Below, piece after piece: positions 44,510 through 53,850 of a stretch of DNA of 64,000 nucleotides; position 1 is the first letter of the stretch; each line of letters begins with the position of its first letter. Below the pieces are notes generated by a model, which saw nothing but the letters and a program-made list of their open reading frames with translations, was not told where the DNA came from and made no database searches. This DNA comes from Bacteroidia bacterium (lineage in GTDB: Bacteria > Bacteroidota > Bacteroidia > Flavobacteriales > Flavobacteriaceae), in NCBI GenBank assembly GCA_030429955.1, contig JAUIGO010000001.1, forward strand, positions 1-64,000. The letters run 5' to 3'. The position numbers were made by a program, and so were the translations under genes.

Positions 44510-45086
44510 ATTTGTAAAAATTCATTTCATCCAAATAACTCCAAACGTGTTCTGGTAGCATTGGCCTTATGTTTTTACCTTCTTTTATGGCTTTACGTAT
44601 AAATGTTGATGACAACTCCATAATTGGTGCATCTATATGATGTATTTTAGGATGATTATCAAAACGCGTTTCTATTTTGCCTTCTGATACTCTTGGATAC
44701 ACATAAATATGATGACGCTCTAAAATGCGCTCATAATTTTTCCATTTGTGAAAACTCTTCAAATTGTCTTCTCCCATAATTAGTGCAAACTCATAATCAG
44801 GATATTTTTCTTCTAAATAAGCAAGCGTATTTATAGTGTAATTAGGTTGTGGAAGATTAAACTCAATATCACTAGCTCGCAAATTAGGATAGTCTTCAAC
44901 TGCTCGATCTACCATTTGATAACGATGATGATTATCAAGCAACGAGCTTTTTTTCTTAAAAGGACTATGAGGTGTTACCACAAACCAAACTTGGTCTAAA
45001 TCACTATATTCAGCCATGTGATTAGCAATGGTTAAATGACCAACATGAATGGGATTGAATGTACCAAAATAAAGCCCAATTTTCAT
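44508..45086 (-). CDS. nadD: Nicotinate-mononucleotide adenylyltransferase
   Basis: The 192-residue protein has the nucleotidyltransferase motif GTFNPIHVGHLTIAN (8-22), TPHSPFKKK, LIMGEDNL and the terminal SSTFIRKAI, all typical of NadD. It adenylates nicotinate mononucleotide in NAD synthesis. It overlaps gmk by one base and is the last gene of the yicC-gmk-nadD operon. Confidence 0.95.
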   Translation of the reverse strand: MKIGLYFGTFNPIHVGHLTIANHMAEYSDLDQVWFVVTPHSPFKKKSSLLDNHHRYQMVDRAVEDYPNLRASDIEFNLPQPNYTINTLAYLEEKYPDYEFALIMGEDNLKSFHKWKNYERILERHHIYVYPRVSEGKIETRFDNHPKIHHIDAPIMELSSTFIRKAIKEGKNIRPMLPEHVWSYLDEMNFYK

Positions 45087-45670
45087 TAGCAGTCAGAAGA
45101 TTTGTTTATAAAATCACTTACTAAAGTATATGCTTCTTTAAGTGCTTTATCTAAATTATCGTTTTCAATCACCACATCAAATAATGGTGCAGTTGCCAAT
45201 TCTGCTGAAGCTTTGGCAATACGCATGTTTATTTTATCTGCACTTTCTGTTTTACGTTTTTTCAAACGTATTTTAAGTTCGTCAATACTTGGTGGTTTTA
45301 CAAAAACAGCTAAAGTTTGTTCTGGGAATTTTCGTTTTATTCGCAAACCTCCAGACACATCAATATCAAAAATAACGTGCTTTCCTAAAGCCCAAATTCG
45401 TTCAACTTCGGTTTTTAAAGTGCCATAAAAATTGTCACGATATACTTCTTCCCATTCTAAAAACGCTTCGTTTTTAATTTTGGTTTTAAACTCTTTGGCT
45501 GATAGAAAATAATAGTCTTTACCATTGACTTCTTCGCCACGCTTCTCTCTTGAAGTTGCAGAAATTGAAAACTCTAAATTTAATTCTTCTTGTTTGAGTA
45601 AATGCCTGACAATGGTTGTTTTTCCTGATCCAGAAGGCGCTGAAAACACTATAAGTTTACCTTCTTTCAT
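45086..45670 (-). CDS. gmk: Guanylate kinase
   Basis: The 194-residue enzyme has P-loop SAPSGSGKTTIVRHL (10-24), the GMP-binding segment FSISATSREKRGEEVNGKDYYF and HVIFDIDVSGGLRIKRKFP. It phosphorylates GMP to GDP. It abuts yicC directly and overlaps nadD by one base, so the three genes form one operon. Confidence 0.96.
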   Translation of the reverse strand: MKEGKLIVFSAPSGSGKTTIVRHLLKQEELNLEFSISATSREKRGEEVNGKDYYFLSAKEFKTKIKNEAFLEWEEVYRDNFYGTLKTEVERIWALGKHVIFDIDVSGGLRIKRKFPEQTLAVFVKPPSIDELKIRLKKRKTESADKINMRIAKASAELATAPLFDVVIENDNLDKALKEAYTLVSDFINKSSDC

Positions 45671-46528
45671 TTAAAGTACGTTTAATAATTGTTCTTTTAC
45701 TTTTTCCAATTCGTCCTTCATTTGAACCACTAATTTTTGCATTGGTGCATAGTTAGCTTTGGAGCCAATGGTGTTTATTTCGCGTCCAATTTCTTGACCA
45801 ATAAAGCCTAATTTTTTACCATTAGAATCGGCTGAATTTAGAGATTTTATAAAGTATTCTAAATGATTGTGAAGTCTTACTTTTTCTTCAGTTATGTCAT
45901 ATTTCTCAATATAGTAAACCAGTTCCTGCTCAAATCTGTTTTCATCAACACGTTCTTTAATTTCAGCAATGCCTTTTTCTAAACGTGCTCTAACACTTTC
46001 AATTCTATCTGGATCAATTTTTATAACCTCTTGAAGCAAATTATCAATGTTTCTGATTCTTAGTTCAAAGTCTTTTTCTAAAGCTTTGCCTTCCTGATAT
46101 CTGAACGCTTGAATTTTATCCAAGGTATTATCAATTTCTGCTTGAATTAACTGCCATTCATTTTCATCAATCTCATCACGCTCTGTATTTAAAGCATCAG
46201 GCATTTTTATCGCCATTTTCAACAATTCAGTTTCAGAAGCAGCAACTACATTGCGTAATTGTTCCATATACTTTTTTACAACGGGTTGGTTGACTGTTGA
46301 AGAGGTTTCTTCTCCTGTAATTTCAACATACAACGAAAAATCAATTTTTCCACGAACTAATTTTGAAGCGATTAATGATCGTATAGCAAGTTCTTTTTCT
46401 CGATACATGGAAGGCATTCTAGCGTTCAAATCTAGATTTTTACTGTTAAGTGATTTTAATTCAATTGAAATTTTCTTTGTTGGTAGCTGAAGAACAGATT
46501 TACCATAACCTGTCATTGATTGTATCAT
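45671..46528 (-). CDS. yicC: YicC/YloC family endoribonuclease
   Basis: The 285-residue protein begins MIQSMTGYGKS and includes SLNSKNLDLNARMP and RGKIDFSLYVEI. It ends with HNHLEYFIKSLNSADSNGKKLGFIGQEIGREINTIGSKA, the conserved YicC C-terminal block. YicC proteins have been shown to be endoribonucleases acting on small RNAs. It is the first gene of the operon with gmk and nadD; a TATCTTTG -7 box lies just upstream. Confidence 0.93.
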   Translation of the reverse strand: MIQSMTGYGKSVLQLPTKKISIELKSLNSKNLDLNARMPSMYREKELAIRSLIASKLVRGKIDFSLYVEITGEETSSTVNQPVVKKYMEQLRNVVAASETELLKMAIKMPDALNTERDEIDENEWQLIQAEIDNTLDKIQAFRYQEGKALEKDFELRIRNIDNLLQEVIKIDPDRIESVRARLEKGIAEIKERVDENRFEQELVYYIEKYDITEEKVRLHNHLEYFIKSLNSADSNGKKLGFIGQEIGREINTIGSKANYAPMQKLVVQMKDELEKVKEQLLNVL

Positions 46529-46548
46529 CTCTGAATTTTAAAGTTGTA

Positions 46549-46556
46549 CAAAGATA
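46549..46556 (-). promoter_or_regulatory. -7 box of the yicC-gmk-nadD operon
   Basis: On the minus strand TATCTTTG matches TAnnTTTG exactly. It lies 20 nt before the yicC ATG, leaving a short leader. A TTG at -33 is not evident. Confidence 0.5.
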
Positions 46557-46636
46557 GTTAAAACACTTAATTTATACTTGCCATTCTTTAGACTAAGATT
46601 TCTAAAAGATTAACTTTACCTTTTTAAATTTAAACT

Positions 46637-47116
46637 ATGTTTTTAAAAGAATTTGAAATTAGATGGAATGATATTGACGCCAACAAACATTTAGGAAATT
46701 CAACTTATGTTGAATTTATGAGTCATACAAGGATGGCATTTTTGACTAGCCATGGCTTAAGTTTGGATGTAATTAATGATTTAGGTTTAGGTCCTATAGT
46801 GTTTTACGAACACGTGCATTACTTTAAAGAAATTGGACTTGATGATAATATTCGAGTGAGTTTAGAAGTAACAGGACATAGTGAAGATGGACGTTTTATA
46901 AAAATTGAACACAACTTCTACAATGATGAAGGTGAAAATTTGGCCTATGCAGAAATGCTCTTTTCTTGGATGAATTTGAAGACGCGAAAATTAGGTAAGG
47001 TGCCAGAATTTTTATTGCATAAGGTACAGGAATTTCCTCGTTCTCAAAACTTTAAGTATCTCACAAAAGAAGATTTAAAAAAGACTGCAATACGACCAAA
47101 AGATTTAACCGAATAA
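46637..47116 (+). CDS. Hot-dog fold acyl-CoA thioesterase
   Basis: The 159-residue protein carries the 4HBT-II pattern EIRWNDIDANKHLGNSTYVEFMSHTRMAFL. The Asp after IRW-N and the His-Asn region are where catalytic residues lie in YbgC/FcbC-like thioesterases. VFYEHVHYFKEIGLDDNIRVSLEV follows. It probably hydrolyses medium- or branched-chain acyl-CoA in the cytoplasm. It is divergent from yicC. Confidence 0.87.
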   Translation: MFLKEFEIRWNDIDANKHLGNSTYVEFMSHTRMAFLTSHGLSLDVINDLGLGPIVFYEHVHYFKEIGLDDNIRVSLEVTGHSEDGRFIKIEHNFYNDEGENLAYAEMLFSWMNLKTRKLGKVPEFLLHKVQEFPRSQNFKYLTKEDLKKTAIRPKDLTE

Positions 47117-47175
47117 ACAAGCAAAGCATTTTTTCCTTAAATTGTTACTATAAAACTAACTTAATAAGTAAAATT

Positions 47176-47619
47176 ATGGAAGGAATGGACATTAATTTTG
47201 TGGCTTTGATTGTTGCGGCAATCATTCCACTTTTCACTGGATTTATCTGGTATCATCCAAAAGTTTTCGGTACTGCTTGGATGAAAGAAACTGGCATGAC
47301 CGAAGAGAAAGCAAAAAGCATGAATCCAGGAAAAACCTATGGATTGGCTGTTATTTTTGCCTTTTTAGCAGCATTTTTTCTTTGGGGACAAGTGATGTTT
47401 GGTGGTGCTCCAGGTGAAGCACATGGACCTGGAGGAGATTTCATGACCTTTAAGCATGGTGCTTTTCATGGCGCTTTAGTTACTATAGCAATTGTTTTAC
47501 CTGTATTTGCAACCAACGCTTTGTTTGAAATGAAATCTGCAAAATACGTTTTAATTAACGTAGGATATTGGGCTTTGACCTTTGCTTTAATGACTGGATT
47601 GATAAATGCTTGGACATAG
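47176..47619 (+). CDS. DUF1761 membrane protein
   Basis: The 147-residue protein has four membrane helices (about 5-22, 53-72, 90-112, 122-142). It contains the DUF1761 features GFIWYHPKVFGTAWMKETGMTEEK and KHGAFHGALVTIAIVLPV. Function unknown for the family. It follows the thioesterase gene by 59 nt and is followed by a terminator. Confidence 0.85.
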   Translation: MEGMDINFVALIVAAIIPLFTGFIWYHPKVFGTAWMKETGMTEEKAKSMNPGKTYGLAVIFAFLAAFFLWGQVMFGGAPGEAHGPGGDFMTFKHGAFHGALVTIAIVLPVFATNALFEMKSAKYVLINVGYWALTFALMTGLINAWT

Positions 47620-47637
47620 CTTGAATTTTAAAAATTT

Positions 47638-47663
47638 AAAGAGGCTTTTGAGCCTCTTTTTTT
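47638..47663. terminator. Bidirectional terminator after the DUF1761 gene
   Basis: AAAGAGGC pairs with GCCTCTTT around TTTTGA, followed by a T-run. It lies between convergent genes. Confidence 0.88.
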
Positions 47664-48807
47664 ATGTCTTAAAAGGTTCATGTTGTTTAAAATCTTTAAT
47701 CTTTACTTGGCCTATAAAAGGTTGAAGTAGTTTGTTGATAGCATTATGCCTATGTCTTGTATAACACACCAAATTTTCTGGTATTGCTCCAATGGTGGTT
47801 TTTATTTCAGAAGCTGTACGTCCAAAATTGATTTGAGATACTTGTCTTTCTATTCCTAGTCTTACATAATCGTTTAAAATTCTAGGGTAAATAGCATTGG
47901 TTTTATTGAGTTCATAATCCAAACCTATAAAATGAGCATCTAAATGGTTATTATTGTCTAATGCAGATAAAAACCCAACCAGTTTTTCATCATAAAAATA
48001 GGCCTTCACAATAAAATTGTCTTTATACAAAGCCCTAAGTTTTATATAAGTGTTCAGGTTTAAAACTTGGGCATTAAAATCAGCATTAGATATGGTGTTT
48101 TCATACAACTGTTGTAGTTCATCTTTATAGACTTTGAAATCGTCTTCGTTAAATAATTTAGCTGTTAGGCTGCTACTTGTTTTATCAGCTTTATTAACCT
48201 TCACTCTGTATTTAGATTTTAGGTCATCAGTATAATCTTCAAAGGTCTTCCACTTAGAATTTAGCTTAAATATCATGTTAGGCTCCACAGGCATTTTCAT
48301 GTAATTATAGTCTAACAAATGATCTGTAATATGAAGTGATTCTTGATAAAAGTCTTTAACAAAAACAGCATGAAGTGGTCTGTTTTCTTTTAATGAAGAC
48401 AAATTTTTTATGGCTTTTGATATCACTAAAAACGCCTTTTTTTTGTCTATGTCTTGGTTAAGAATGATACCATGTTCGCCACTTAAAAACACATTGCCAC
48501 AAAACATAATTTTTAGAGGATAATTACAAAGAAAAAAACGGAATATGCTTTTTGCTGTATTTGAAATTTTAATATTCTTTAAAATAGCATCAATGCTTAA
48601 GCTGATAATCTGAATATTAGCTAAACCCACAGCATTTAATTTCTCATAAATAACAATATACTTGAATGTTATTTTTGGATTAGAGGTTTCAAAAGCGCTC
48701 AAAAAATCTGTACTAAAATAGGTGTTGTTTTGGGTGTTTAATGATGACCAATCCTGAGCAGGAATAGCATCTACAGTGTTATAAACTTTAGCAGAATATT
48801 GGCTCAT
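47662..48807 (-). CDS. GNAT/FemAB-like acyltransferase
   Basis: The 381-residue protein looks like a double-GNAT acyltransferase of the FemAB/DUF482 kind. It has an N-terminal YNTVDAIPAQDWSSLN, a central LKSKYRVKVNKADK and a C-terminal acetyl-CoA-binding-like domain (FIVKAYFYDEKLVGFLSAL and AHFIGLDYELNKTNAIYPRILNDYV), with NFGRTASEIK near the end. The acceptor is unknown: cell-wall peptides, tRNA-dependent substrates and lipids all occur in the superfamily. It is transcribed alone. Confidence 0.7.
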   Translation of the reverse strand: MSQYSAKVYNTVDAIPAQDWSSLNTQNNTYFSTDFLSAFETSNPKITFKYIVIYEKLNAVGLANIQIISLSIDAILKNIKISNTAKSIFRFFLCNYPLKIMFCGNVFLSGEHGIILNQDIDKKKAFLVISKAIKNLSSLKENRPLHAVFVKDFYQESLHITDHLLDYNYMKMPVEPNMIFKLNSKWKTFEDYTDDLKSKYRVKVNKADKTSSSLTAKLFNEDDFKVYKDELQQLYENTISNADFNAQVLNLNTYIKLRALYKDNFIVKAYFYDEKLVGFLSALDNNNHLDAHFIGLDYELNKTNAIYPRILNDYVRLGIERQVSQINFGRTASEIKTTIGAIPENLVCYTRHRHNAINKLLQPFIGQVKIKDFKQHEPFKT

Positions 48808-48903
48808 TAAACTTATCTAATGGTTGTATGTTTCAATCTAAAGAATTTAAGTCAGATTAAAGGACTCTTCCTTACTTAATTCTTAAAATAAGAAAAAGAT
48901 CGT

Positions 48904-49251
48904 TTATAACATTTGCTTTGCGGCTTCAACAACTTTTTTGCTGTTTCCAATAAAAATAGAATTTCCAATTACTATTACTGGTCGTTGTAAAAACGTATAA
49001 TGCTCTAAAATGTAATGTTTGTAGTCGCGTTCTTGTAGGTTTGCATTTTTCAAGTCCATTTCTTTGTAAAGTTTTGCTCGCTTACTAAAAAGGGCTTCAT
49101 AACTGCCAGAAAGTTTATGTAATTCTTCTACTTGCTTTACAGTTAGAGGATTTTCTTTTATATCTTGCAATACAAAATCTGAAGAAAGATTCAGCTCTTT
49201 TAAAATACGCATACACGTATTGCATGTTTTTAGGTAATATACTTTGTTCAT
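48904..49251 (-). CDS. ArsC/Spx-family thioredoxin-fold protein
   Basis: The ATG at 49251 is preferred over a GTG one codon earlier; the product is 115 residues. A CNTC motif sits after the first strand (YYLKTCNTCMRILKEL), as in ArsC and Spx proteins. The segment LQDIKENPLTVKQVEELH and the RPVIVIG strand complete the fold. It may be an arsenate reductase-like enzyme or a redox-sensing regulator; no arsenic genes are near. Confidence 0.84.
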   Translation of the reverse strand: MNKVYYLKTCNTCMRILKELNLSSDFVLQDIKENPLTVKQVEELHKLSGSYEALFSKRAKLYKEMDLKNANLQERDYKHYILEHYTFLQRPVIVIGNSIFIGNSKKVVEAAKQML

Positions 49252-49337
49252 CACTTTTATTATTTTCTAAAAATATTGAATTATAAACAAAAACTAAATC
49301 TTATTTTTAATTTTACAATCTACAAAAACCTTACTTT

Positions 49338-49793
49338 ATGAATTGGACTTTTGATATTTGTCTTAAAAACAGAAACATTCTTGAAGGATTTTTAAACCAG
49401 TTTAGTCTAGATGAATTGAATAAAATTCCTGATGGCTTTAGCAATAATCTGATTTGGAACATTGCTCATGTAATCGTGACTCAGCAATTATTGGTTTATG
49501 GAAACTCACAACTGACAATGTTAGTCTCGGATGAAATGGTTGCCAAATACCGAAAAGGTACAAAAGCCGAACATGAGGTAAATCAAGATGAAGTTAATGA
49601 AATTAGAACCTTGCTTTTTTCAACCTTAGAGAAAACGCAAGATGACTATTACAATGGTCTTTTTAAAAACTATACTGAATACACAGTTAGTACAAAAAGT
49701 ACTTTAACCAATGTTGAGCAAGCCTTAGAGTTTAACAACTTTCATGAAGGTATTCACTTAGGTTACATTTTAGCCCTTAAAAAATCGATTTAA
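49338..49793 (+). CDS. DinB-like (DinB_2/YfiT) putative metal-dependent protein
   Basis: The 151-residue four-helix-bundle protein has histidines placed as in the DinB superfamily metal site: LIWNIAHVIVTQQLL (H44) and FHEGIHLGYILAL (two further His near 137-142). Members include thiol-transferases for bacillithiol or mycothiol, but the reaction here is unknown. It lies 4 nt before the antiporter gene and is probably co-transcribed with it. Confidence 0.82.
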   Translation: MNWTFDICLKNRNILEGFLNQFSLDELNKIPDGFSNNLIWNIAHVIVTQQLLVYGNSQLTMLVSDEMVAKYRKGTKAEHEVNQDEVNEIRTLLFSTLEKTQDDYYNGLFKNYTEYTVSTKSTLTNVEQALEFNNFHEGIHLGYILALKKSI

Positions 49794-49797
49794 AAAC

Positions 49798-51045
49798 ATG
49801 GATTACTTTACAATAGCAACTGCTTTAATTATTCTTTCCGCTGTCTTTGGGTACATTAACGAACGTTTTTTAAAGATGCCTTTAACTATTGGGTTGATGA
49901 TTATAACTATTGTGTTTACACTTATAGTTGTCATTATTGGACAGTTTGATGACACTTTACTTTTAAGAGAAAAAGAGTTAATAACTCAAATAGATTTTAA
50001 AACGGTTTTACTGGATGTGATGCTTAGTTTTTTGCTCTTTGCAGGTGCGTTACATACTAATTTTGCGCAATTAAAAGTACAGCGTTGGCCAGTTTTCGTA
50101 TTTGCAACAGCTGGTGTTTTAGTATCCACATTTTTGGTTGGAATAGGAATGTTTTACCTGCTTCAAGTCATTGGTTTTGAGGTCAAATTTATTTACTGTT
50201 TGTTATTTGGAGCTTTGATTTCGCCAACAGATCCAATTGCAGTTTTAGGAATTTTGAAAAAAGCTGGTGCTCCCAAAAAACTGGAAACCAAAATAGTTGG
50301 TGAATCCCTTTTTAATGATGGTGTTGGTGTAGTCGTGTTCTTAACCATTTTTTCAATAGCATCTTCACCAACAGGAAATGTTGAACCAATGCATATTGTA
50401 GAGTTATTTGGCGTTGAAGTAATTGGAGGCATTGTTCTTGGTCTTATTTTAGGATGGATTACATATAGGTTAATGAAATCTATTGATGATTATGAGGTTG
50501 AAGTTATCATAACATTAGCTGCTGTAATGGGAGGAACTTTAATTGCCCATCAATTTCATTTATCTGCTCCTTTAGCTATGGTTACAACCGGATTATTTGT
50601 AGGTAATGATACGGTTAGAAATGCTGCCATGTCTGAAATAACAGAAATGTATGTTGATAAATTTTGGGAATTGATAGATGTCTTTTTAAATACTATTCTG
50701 TTTGTACTAATAGGTATGGAGATGCTTATACTAACCTTTGAAACAGATTACATTATTGCTGGACTAATAGCAGTTCCATTGGTGCTTTTATGTCGTTACT
50801 TGTCACTGTGGTTTCCAATAAAATTCTTTGCTAAGCGACTAGAATTTGTGCCAAACACAAACTTAATAATGACTTGGGGAGGATTACGAGGCGGCATTTC
50901 AATTGCTCTTGCGCTTAGTTTAACTGAATCCATGCATAGAGAATTATTTTTAGTAGTTACCTACATTATCGTTCTCTTTTCAATCATTGGACAAGGTCTA
51001 ACCGTTGAAGCTGTTGTGAAAAAATTCACAAAAAATTTAGATTAA
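49798..51045 (+). CDS. CPA1-type sodium/proton antiporter
   Basis: The 415-residue protein has about 12 membrane helices. Conserved antiporter segments are present: FAGALHTNFAQL, GALISPTDPIAVLGILKKAG, GESLFNDGVGVVVFL (the ND pair for ion binding) and MTWGGLRGGISIALALSL. These are CPA1/NhaP-type signatures. It likely exchanges Na+ or K+ for protons across the inner membrane. Its stop overlaps the end of the convergent lipoprotein gene by 4 nt. Confidence 0.92.
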   Translation: MDYFTIATALIILSAVFGYINERFLKMPLTIGLMIITIVFTLIVVIIGQFDDTLLLREKELITQIDFKTVLLDVMLSFLLFAGALHTNFAQLKVQRWPVFVFATAGVLVSTFLVGIGMFYLLQVIGFEVKFIYCLLFGALISPTDPIAVLGILKKAGAPKKLETKIVGESLFNDGVGVVVFLTIFSIASSPTGNVEPMHIVELFGVEVIGGIVLGLILGWITYRLMKSIDDYEVEVIITLAAVMGGTLIAHQFHLSAPLAMVTTGLFVGNDTVRNAAMSEITEMYVDKFWELIDVFLNTILFVLIGMEMLILTFETDYIIAGLIAVPLVLLCRYLSLWFPIKFFAKRLEFVPNTNLIMTWGGLRGGISIALALSLTESMHRELFLVVTYIIVLFSIIGQGLTVEAVVKKFTKNLD

Positions 51046-51746
51046 TATAGTTTTAAATATGAATCAATTTCATCAAAAGGAATGGTGAATTCTGTAATGC
51101 CATCAGCGTAAGATGCTATTTCGTAGACATTGTAAAAAAAGATGACACCTTCATCGTTAAATCCAATATTTGCCGGAAGGTGAAACTCTTCTCCAAAGAA
51201 ATAGTTAATATTACTTCCTTCTGTTTCGGCTTCAAAATAAGAATTTACCAATGAAGTTAGTGCGTCTTGATTTTCAAAAATATCATTAAAACTTAAACGT
51301 TTCCCAGAGGCATCAAAATTAAAAAATGTAACATTTGAGTTGCCATGTGCTCCTCCTGAGTTCACATAACCATTTATGGCTATTGAAATTAGTTCAGAGG
51401 ACTGATACGTAACCTCTCCATCAAAACTAGCATCCCAAACCATCGAACTTTCTTCAAATTCTTCCTTAAATCGTTTAAATTCTGAATCAAATTTATTTAT
51501 AGCATAACTAAGTTGAAGCGTGTCTGAAGGCTCTTCAAGAAAAACCAACATATTTGCTATATGATTCGTAATAACTTTATTTATTGCTTCAGACTGCTCG
51601 GTATTGCCTTCAGCTTTAGGGATGTTTAATTCAACAACAGCATTGTTTTCGTATAACTCATTAACTTCCGAGAAAATAATAGGAGCTGTAACTGCGCAAG
51701 AAAAAAGTAGGGTTAAGCATAAAAAGAGCTTAATTAATTGTTTCAT
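51042..51746 (-). CDS. DUF4163/DUF3298 lipoprotein
   Basis: The 234-residue protein has a lipoprotein signal (LCLTLLFSC, Cys 17). Residues 30-130 resemble DUF4163 (ELNIPKAEGNTEQSEAINKVITNHI). The rest resembles DUF3298, with GYVNSGGAHGNSNVTFFNFDASGKRLSFNDIF and IGFNDEGVIFFYNVYEIASYADG. These paired domains are common in secreted proteins of many bacteria but lack a known activity. It is transcribed alone. Confidence 0.83.
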   Translation of the reverse strand: MKQLIKLFLCLTLLFSCAVTAPIIFSEVNELYENNAVVELNIPKAEGNTEQSEAINKVITNHIANMLVFLEEPSDTLQLSYAINKFDSEFKRFKEEFEESSMVWDASFDGEVTYQSSELISIAINGYVNSGGAHGNSNVTFFNFDASGKRLSFNDIFENQDALTSLVNSYFEAETEGSNINYFFGEEFHLPANIGFNDEGVIFFYNVYEIASYADGITEFTIPFDEIDSYLKLY

Positions 51747-51792
51747 GAAAATTTATTTTAAGGTAACAATAGAATAAAGATATTGCATACAT

Positions 51793-51822
51793 TTGAATAC
51801 AACGAATTAAAAACTAAATTTG
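51793..51822 (+). promoter_or_regulatory. Promoter of the cystathionine gamma-synthase gene
   Basis: TTG (51793-51795), a 19-nt spacer and TAAATTTG (51815-51822) fit the consensus well. The start would fall near 51829, so the ATG at 51844 rather than a TTG at 51820 is the real start. Confidence 0.65.
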
Positions 51823-51843
51823 TTGTCAACTAAATTTTTTCAG

Positions 51844-52983
51844 ATGAAATTCAATACCAAAACAATACATGGAGGTCAAGAACACGACAAAGCTTATGGT
51901 GCTGTGATGCCTCCTATTTACCAAACATCAACCTATGCTCAAAGTACTCCAGGAGGACACAAGGGTTACGAATATTCAAGAACTCACAACCCAACTCGAA
52001 ATGCTTTAGAGAATGCTTTTGCTAGCATTGAAAATGGTAATTATGGTTTGGCTTTTGGTTCTGGTCTAGCAGCCATTGATGCTATCATTAAATTATTAAA
52101 GCCTGGAGATGAGGTAGTTTCAACAAATGATTTGTATGGCGGAACTTATAGATTATTTACCAAGATATATGAAAGCTTTGGAATAAAATTTCATTTCATA
52201 GGAATGGAAAATGCTGATAAAATTGAAAGCTATGTAAATAATAACACCAAACTCATTTGGGTAGAAACACCAACAAACCCAATGCTTAATATCATTGATA
52301 TTAAAGCAGTTTCAAAAGTTGCAAAAAAGCACAATATCTTGCTAGCTGTTGATAACACTTTTGCAACACCTTACTTGCAAAGACCATTAGATTTAGGAGC
52401 AGATATTGTAATGCATTCAGCCACTAAATATCTTGGAGGCCATAGCGATGTTGTAATGGGAGCATTGGTTGTAAAAAATAAAGAATTGGCAGACAGACTC
52501 TATTTCATACAAAATGCAAGTGGAGCTATTTGTGGTCCTCAAGATAGTTTTTTAGTGCTTCGTGGTATTAAAACATTGCATGTAAGAATGCAAAGACATT
52601 GTGAGAACGGGAAAGCAGTAGCTGAGTTTTTAGCAAATCATCCAAAAATTGAAAAGGTGTATTGGCCAGGATTTGAAACACATCCAAATCATGAGATTGC
52701 CAAATCTCAAATGGATAATTTTGGTGGCATGCTTTCCTTTACTACAAAAGGGAATGATTATGATGCTTCAGTTAAGATTGTTGAGAAGTTAAAAATATTC
52801 ACCTTGGCAGAATCTCTTGGAGGTGTTGAGTCTTTATCAGGTCATCCAGCTAGTATGACTCATGCAAGTATTCCAAAAGAAGAACGCGAAAAAACAGGTG
52901 TTATTGATTCTTTAATTAGATTAAGCGTTGGAATAGAAGATATAGATGATTTAATAAACGATTTGAAACAGGCTTTAGATTAA
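51844..52983 (+). CDS. metB: Cystathionine gamma-synthase (trans-sulfuration PLP enzyme)
   Basis: The 379-residue Cys/Met-metabolism PLP enzyme has YEYSRTHNPTRNALE, NDLYGGTYRLF, WVETPTNP, LAVDNTFATPYLQ, and the Schiff-base lysine K195 in HSATKYLGGHSD. AESLGGVESLSGHPASMTHASI lies near the C-terminus. The family includes cystathionine gamma-synthase and gamma-lyase; flavobacterial members with this pattern are usually called MetB, but lyase activity cannot be excluded. It joins cysteine with an acylated homoserine in methionine synthesis. It converges with the THC0290 gene (4-nt overlap). Confidence 0.88.
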   Translation: MKFNTKTIHGGQEHDKAYGAVMPPIYQTSTYAQSTPGGHKGYEYSRTHNPTRNALENAFASIENGNYGLAFGSGLAAIDAIIKLLKPGDEVVSTNDLYGGTYRLFTKIYESFGIKFHFIGMENADKIESYVNNNTKLIWVETPTNPMLNIIDIKAVSKVAKKHNILLAVDNTFATPYLQRPLDLGADIVMHSATKYLGGHSDVVMGALVVKNKELADRLYFIQNASGAICGPQDSFLVLRGIKTLHVRMQRHCENGKAVAEFLANHPKIEKVYWPGFETHPNHEIAKSQMDNFGGMLSFTTKGNDYDASVKIVEKLKIFTLAESLGGVESLSGHPASMTHASIPKEEREKTGVIDSLIRLSVGIEDIDDLINDLKQALD

Positions 52984-53786
52984 TCTAAATAATAGATATA
53001 ACCAAAGTTAAGCCACAATAGCCAATCATTATATTTATTTGATGGTAACTGGTGGTTGAGTCCATCAATCCAATCATCAAAATAAAGCTGCCATCTTAAA
53101 TCTAACATTAAGTCAGAAAGAACGCCCAATTTATAGCGCACACCAACACTGGTAACCATAGACCATGTAGTTCCTGAGGAAGGGTTTATAGAGCCTGGCT
53201 CCCAATAAGGGTAAAAATTGTTTGGATCAAGAATATTACCAACATCATTTGTTCCAGATGCATTCACATAATCTGTACTAGCTTTTGGATTAAAGGATGT
53301 AAAATGCGCTCCAAGGCTAATAAAAGGAGCAAACTTATATGCAAATGCTTGAAATGAACGAATACTTAAGGGAAAGTATTCTAACTGCATGCCAATATCA
53401 AAATTGTTAGCTTCACCATGATGACCTCTCAAACGCTCTGCAGCATCACTTGTAAGGCTTTCATCAACCCATTGACCATGGTGGTCTAGTATGGTTTTGT
53501 TCCATGAAATCTCACTTCTTAATTTAAAATGATCATTGAAATAAGTATCTGTTGAATAACAATTACAATCAGCACGATAGGCAAAATTTATATAATGAAC
53601 AATTCCGATACCAATACCACTATTTCCAATGTTTGTTGGTTCATTATTTCGTTCTCCAAAATCTGATCTAAACTCAACCGGCCCTATAATTGCACCTATT
53701 TCATGAGAGAATCCAAGTTGCGAATTACCAATATTTATACCAATAATAAATATAAGAAAAGCGTATAATAGTTTCGTTTTAAGCAT
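52980..53786 (-). CDS. THC0290_0291-family outer-membrane protein
   Basis: The 268-residue protein has a signal peptide (YAFLIFIIGINIGNSQ). It is beta-rich with the features of this Flavobacteriia family: LGFSHEIGAIIGPVEFRSDFGERN, a cysteine pair ADCNCYSTDTYFNDHFK, FNPKASTDYVN, and a final WLLWLNFGYIYYLD strand suited to an outer-membrane barrel. Its consistent neighbour is gdhA, and entries are sometimes mislabelled glutamate dehydrogenase; there is no dehydrogenase motif. It is divergent from gdhA across a 237-nt region with a good promoter and a direct-repeat operator candidate. Confidence 0.82.
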   Translation of the reverse strand: MLKTKLLYAFLIFIIGINIGNSQLGFSHEIGAIIGPVEFRSDFGERNNEPTNIGNSGIGIGIVHYINFAYRADCNCYSTDTYFNDHFKLRSEISWNKTILDHHGQWVDESLTSDAAERLRGHHGEANNFDIGMQLEYFPLSIRSFQAFAYKFAPFISLGAHFTSFNPKASTDYVNASGTNDVGNILDPNNFYPYWEPGSINPSSGTTWSMVTSVGVRYKLGVLSDLMLDLRWQLYFDDWIDGLNHQLPSNKYNDWLLWLNFGYIYYLD

Positions 53787-53820
53787 ATTAGTTTATCATG
53801 ATGTTGAGGCACTATGCGAG

Positions 53821-53850
53821 CAAATATATAAAACTTCGATGAAATAACAA
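53821..53850 (-). promoter_or_regulatory. Promoter of the THC0290_0291-family gene
   Basis: On the minus strand TTG (53850-53848), a 19-nt spacer and TATATTTG (53828-53821) match the consensus exactly. The predicted start is near 53814, 28 nt before the ATG. Confidence 0.68.

Noticed and set aside
52980-53786. Glutamate dehydrogenase label for the gene divergent from gdhA
   Set aside because: It has a signal peptide and beta-barrel features and no dehydrogenase motif; the real enzyme is at 54024-55367.
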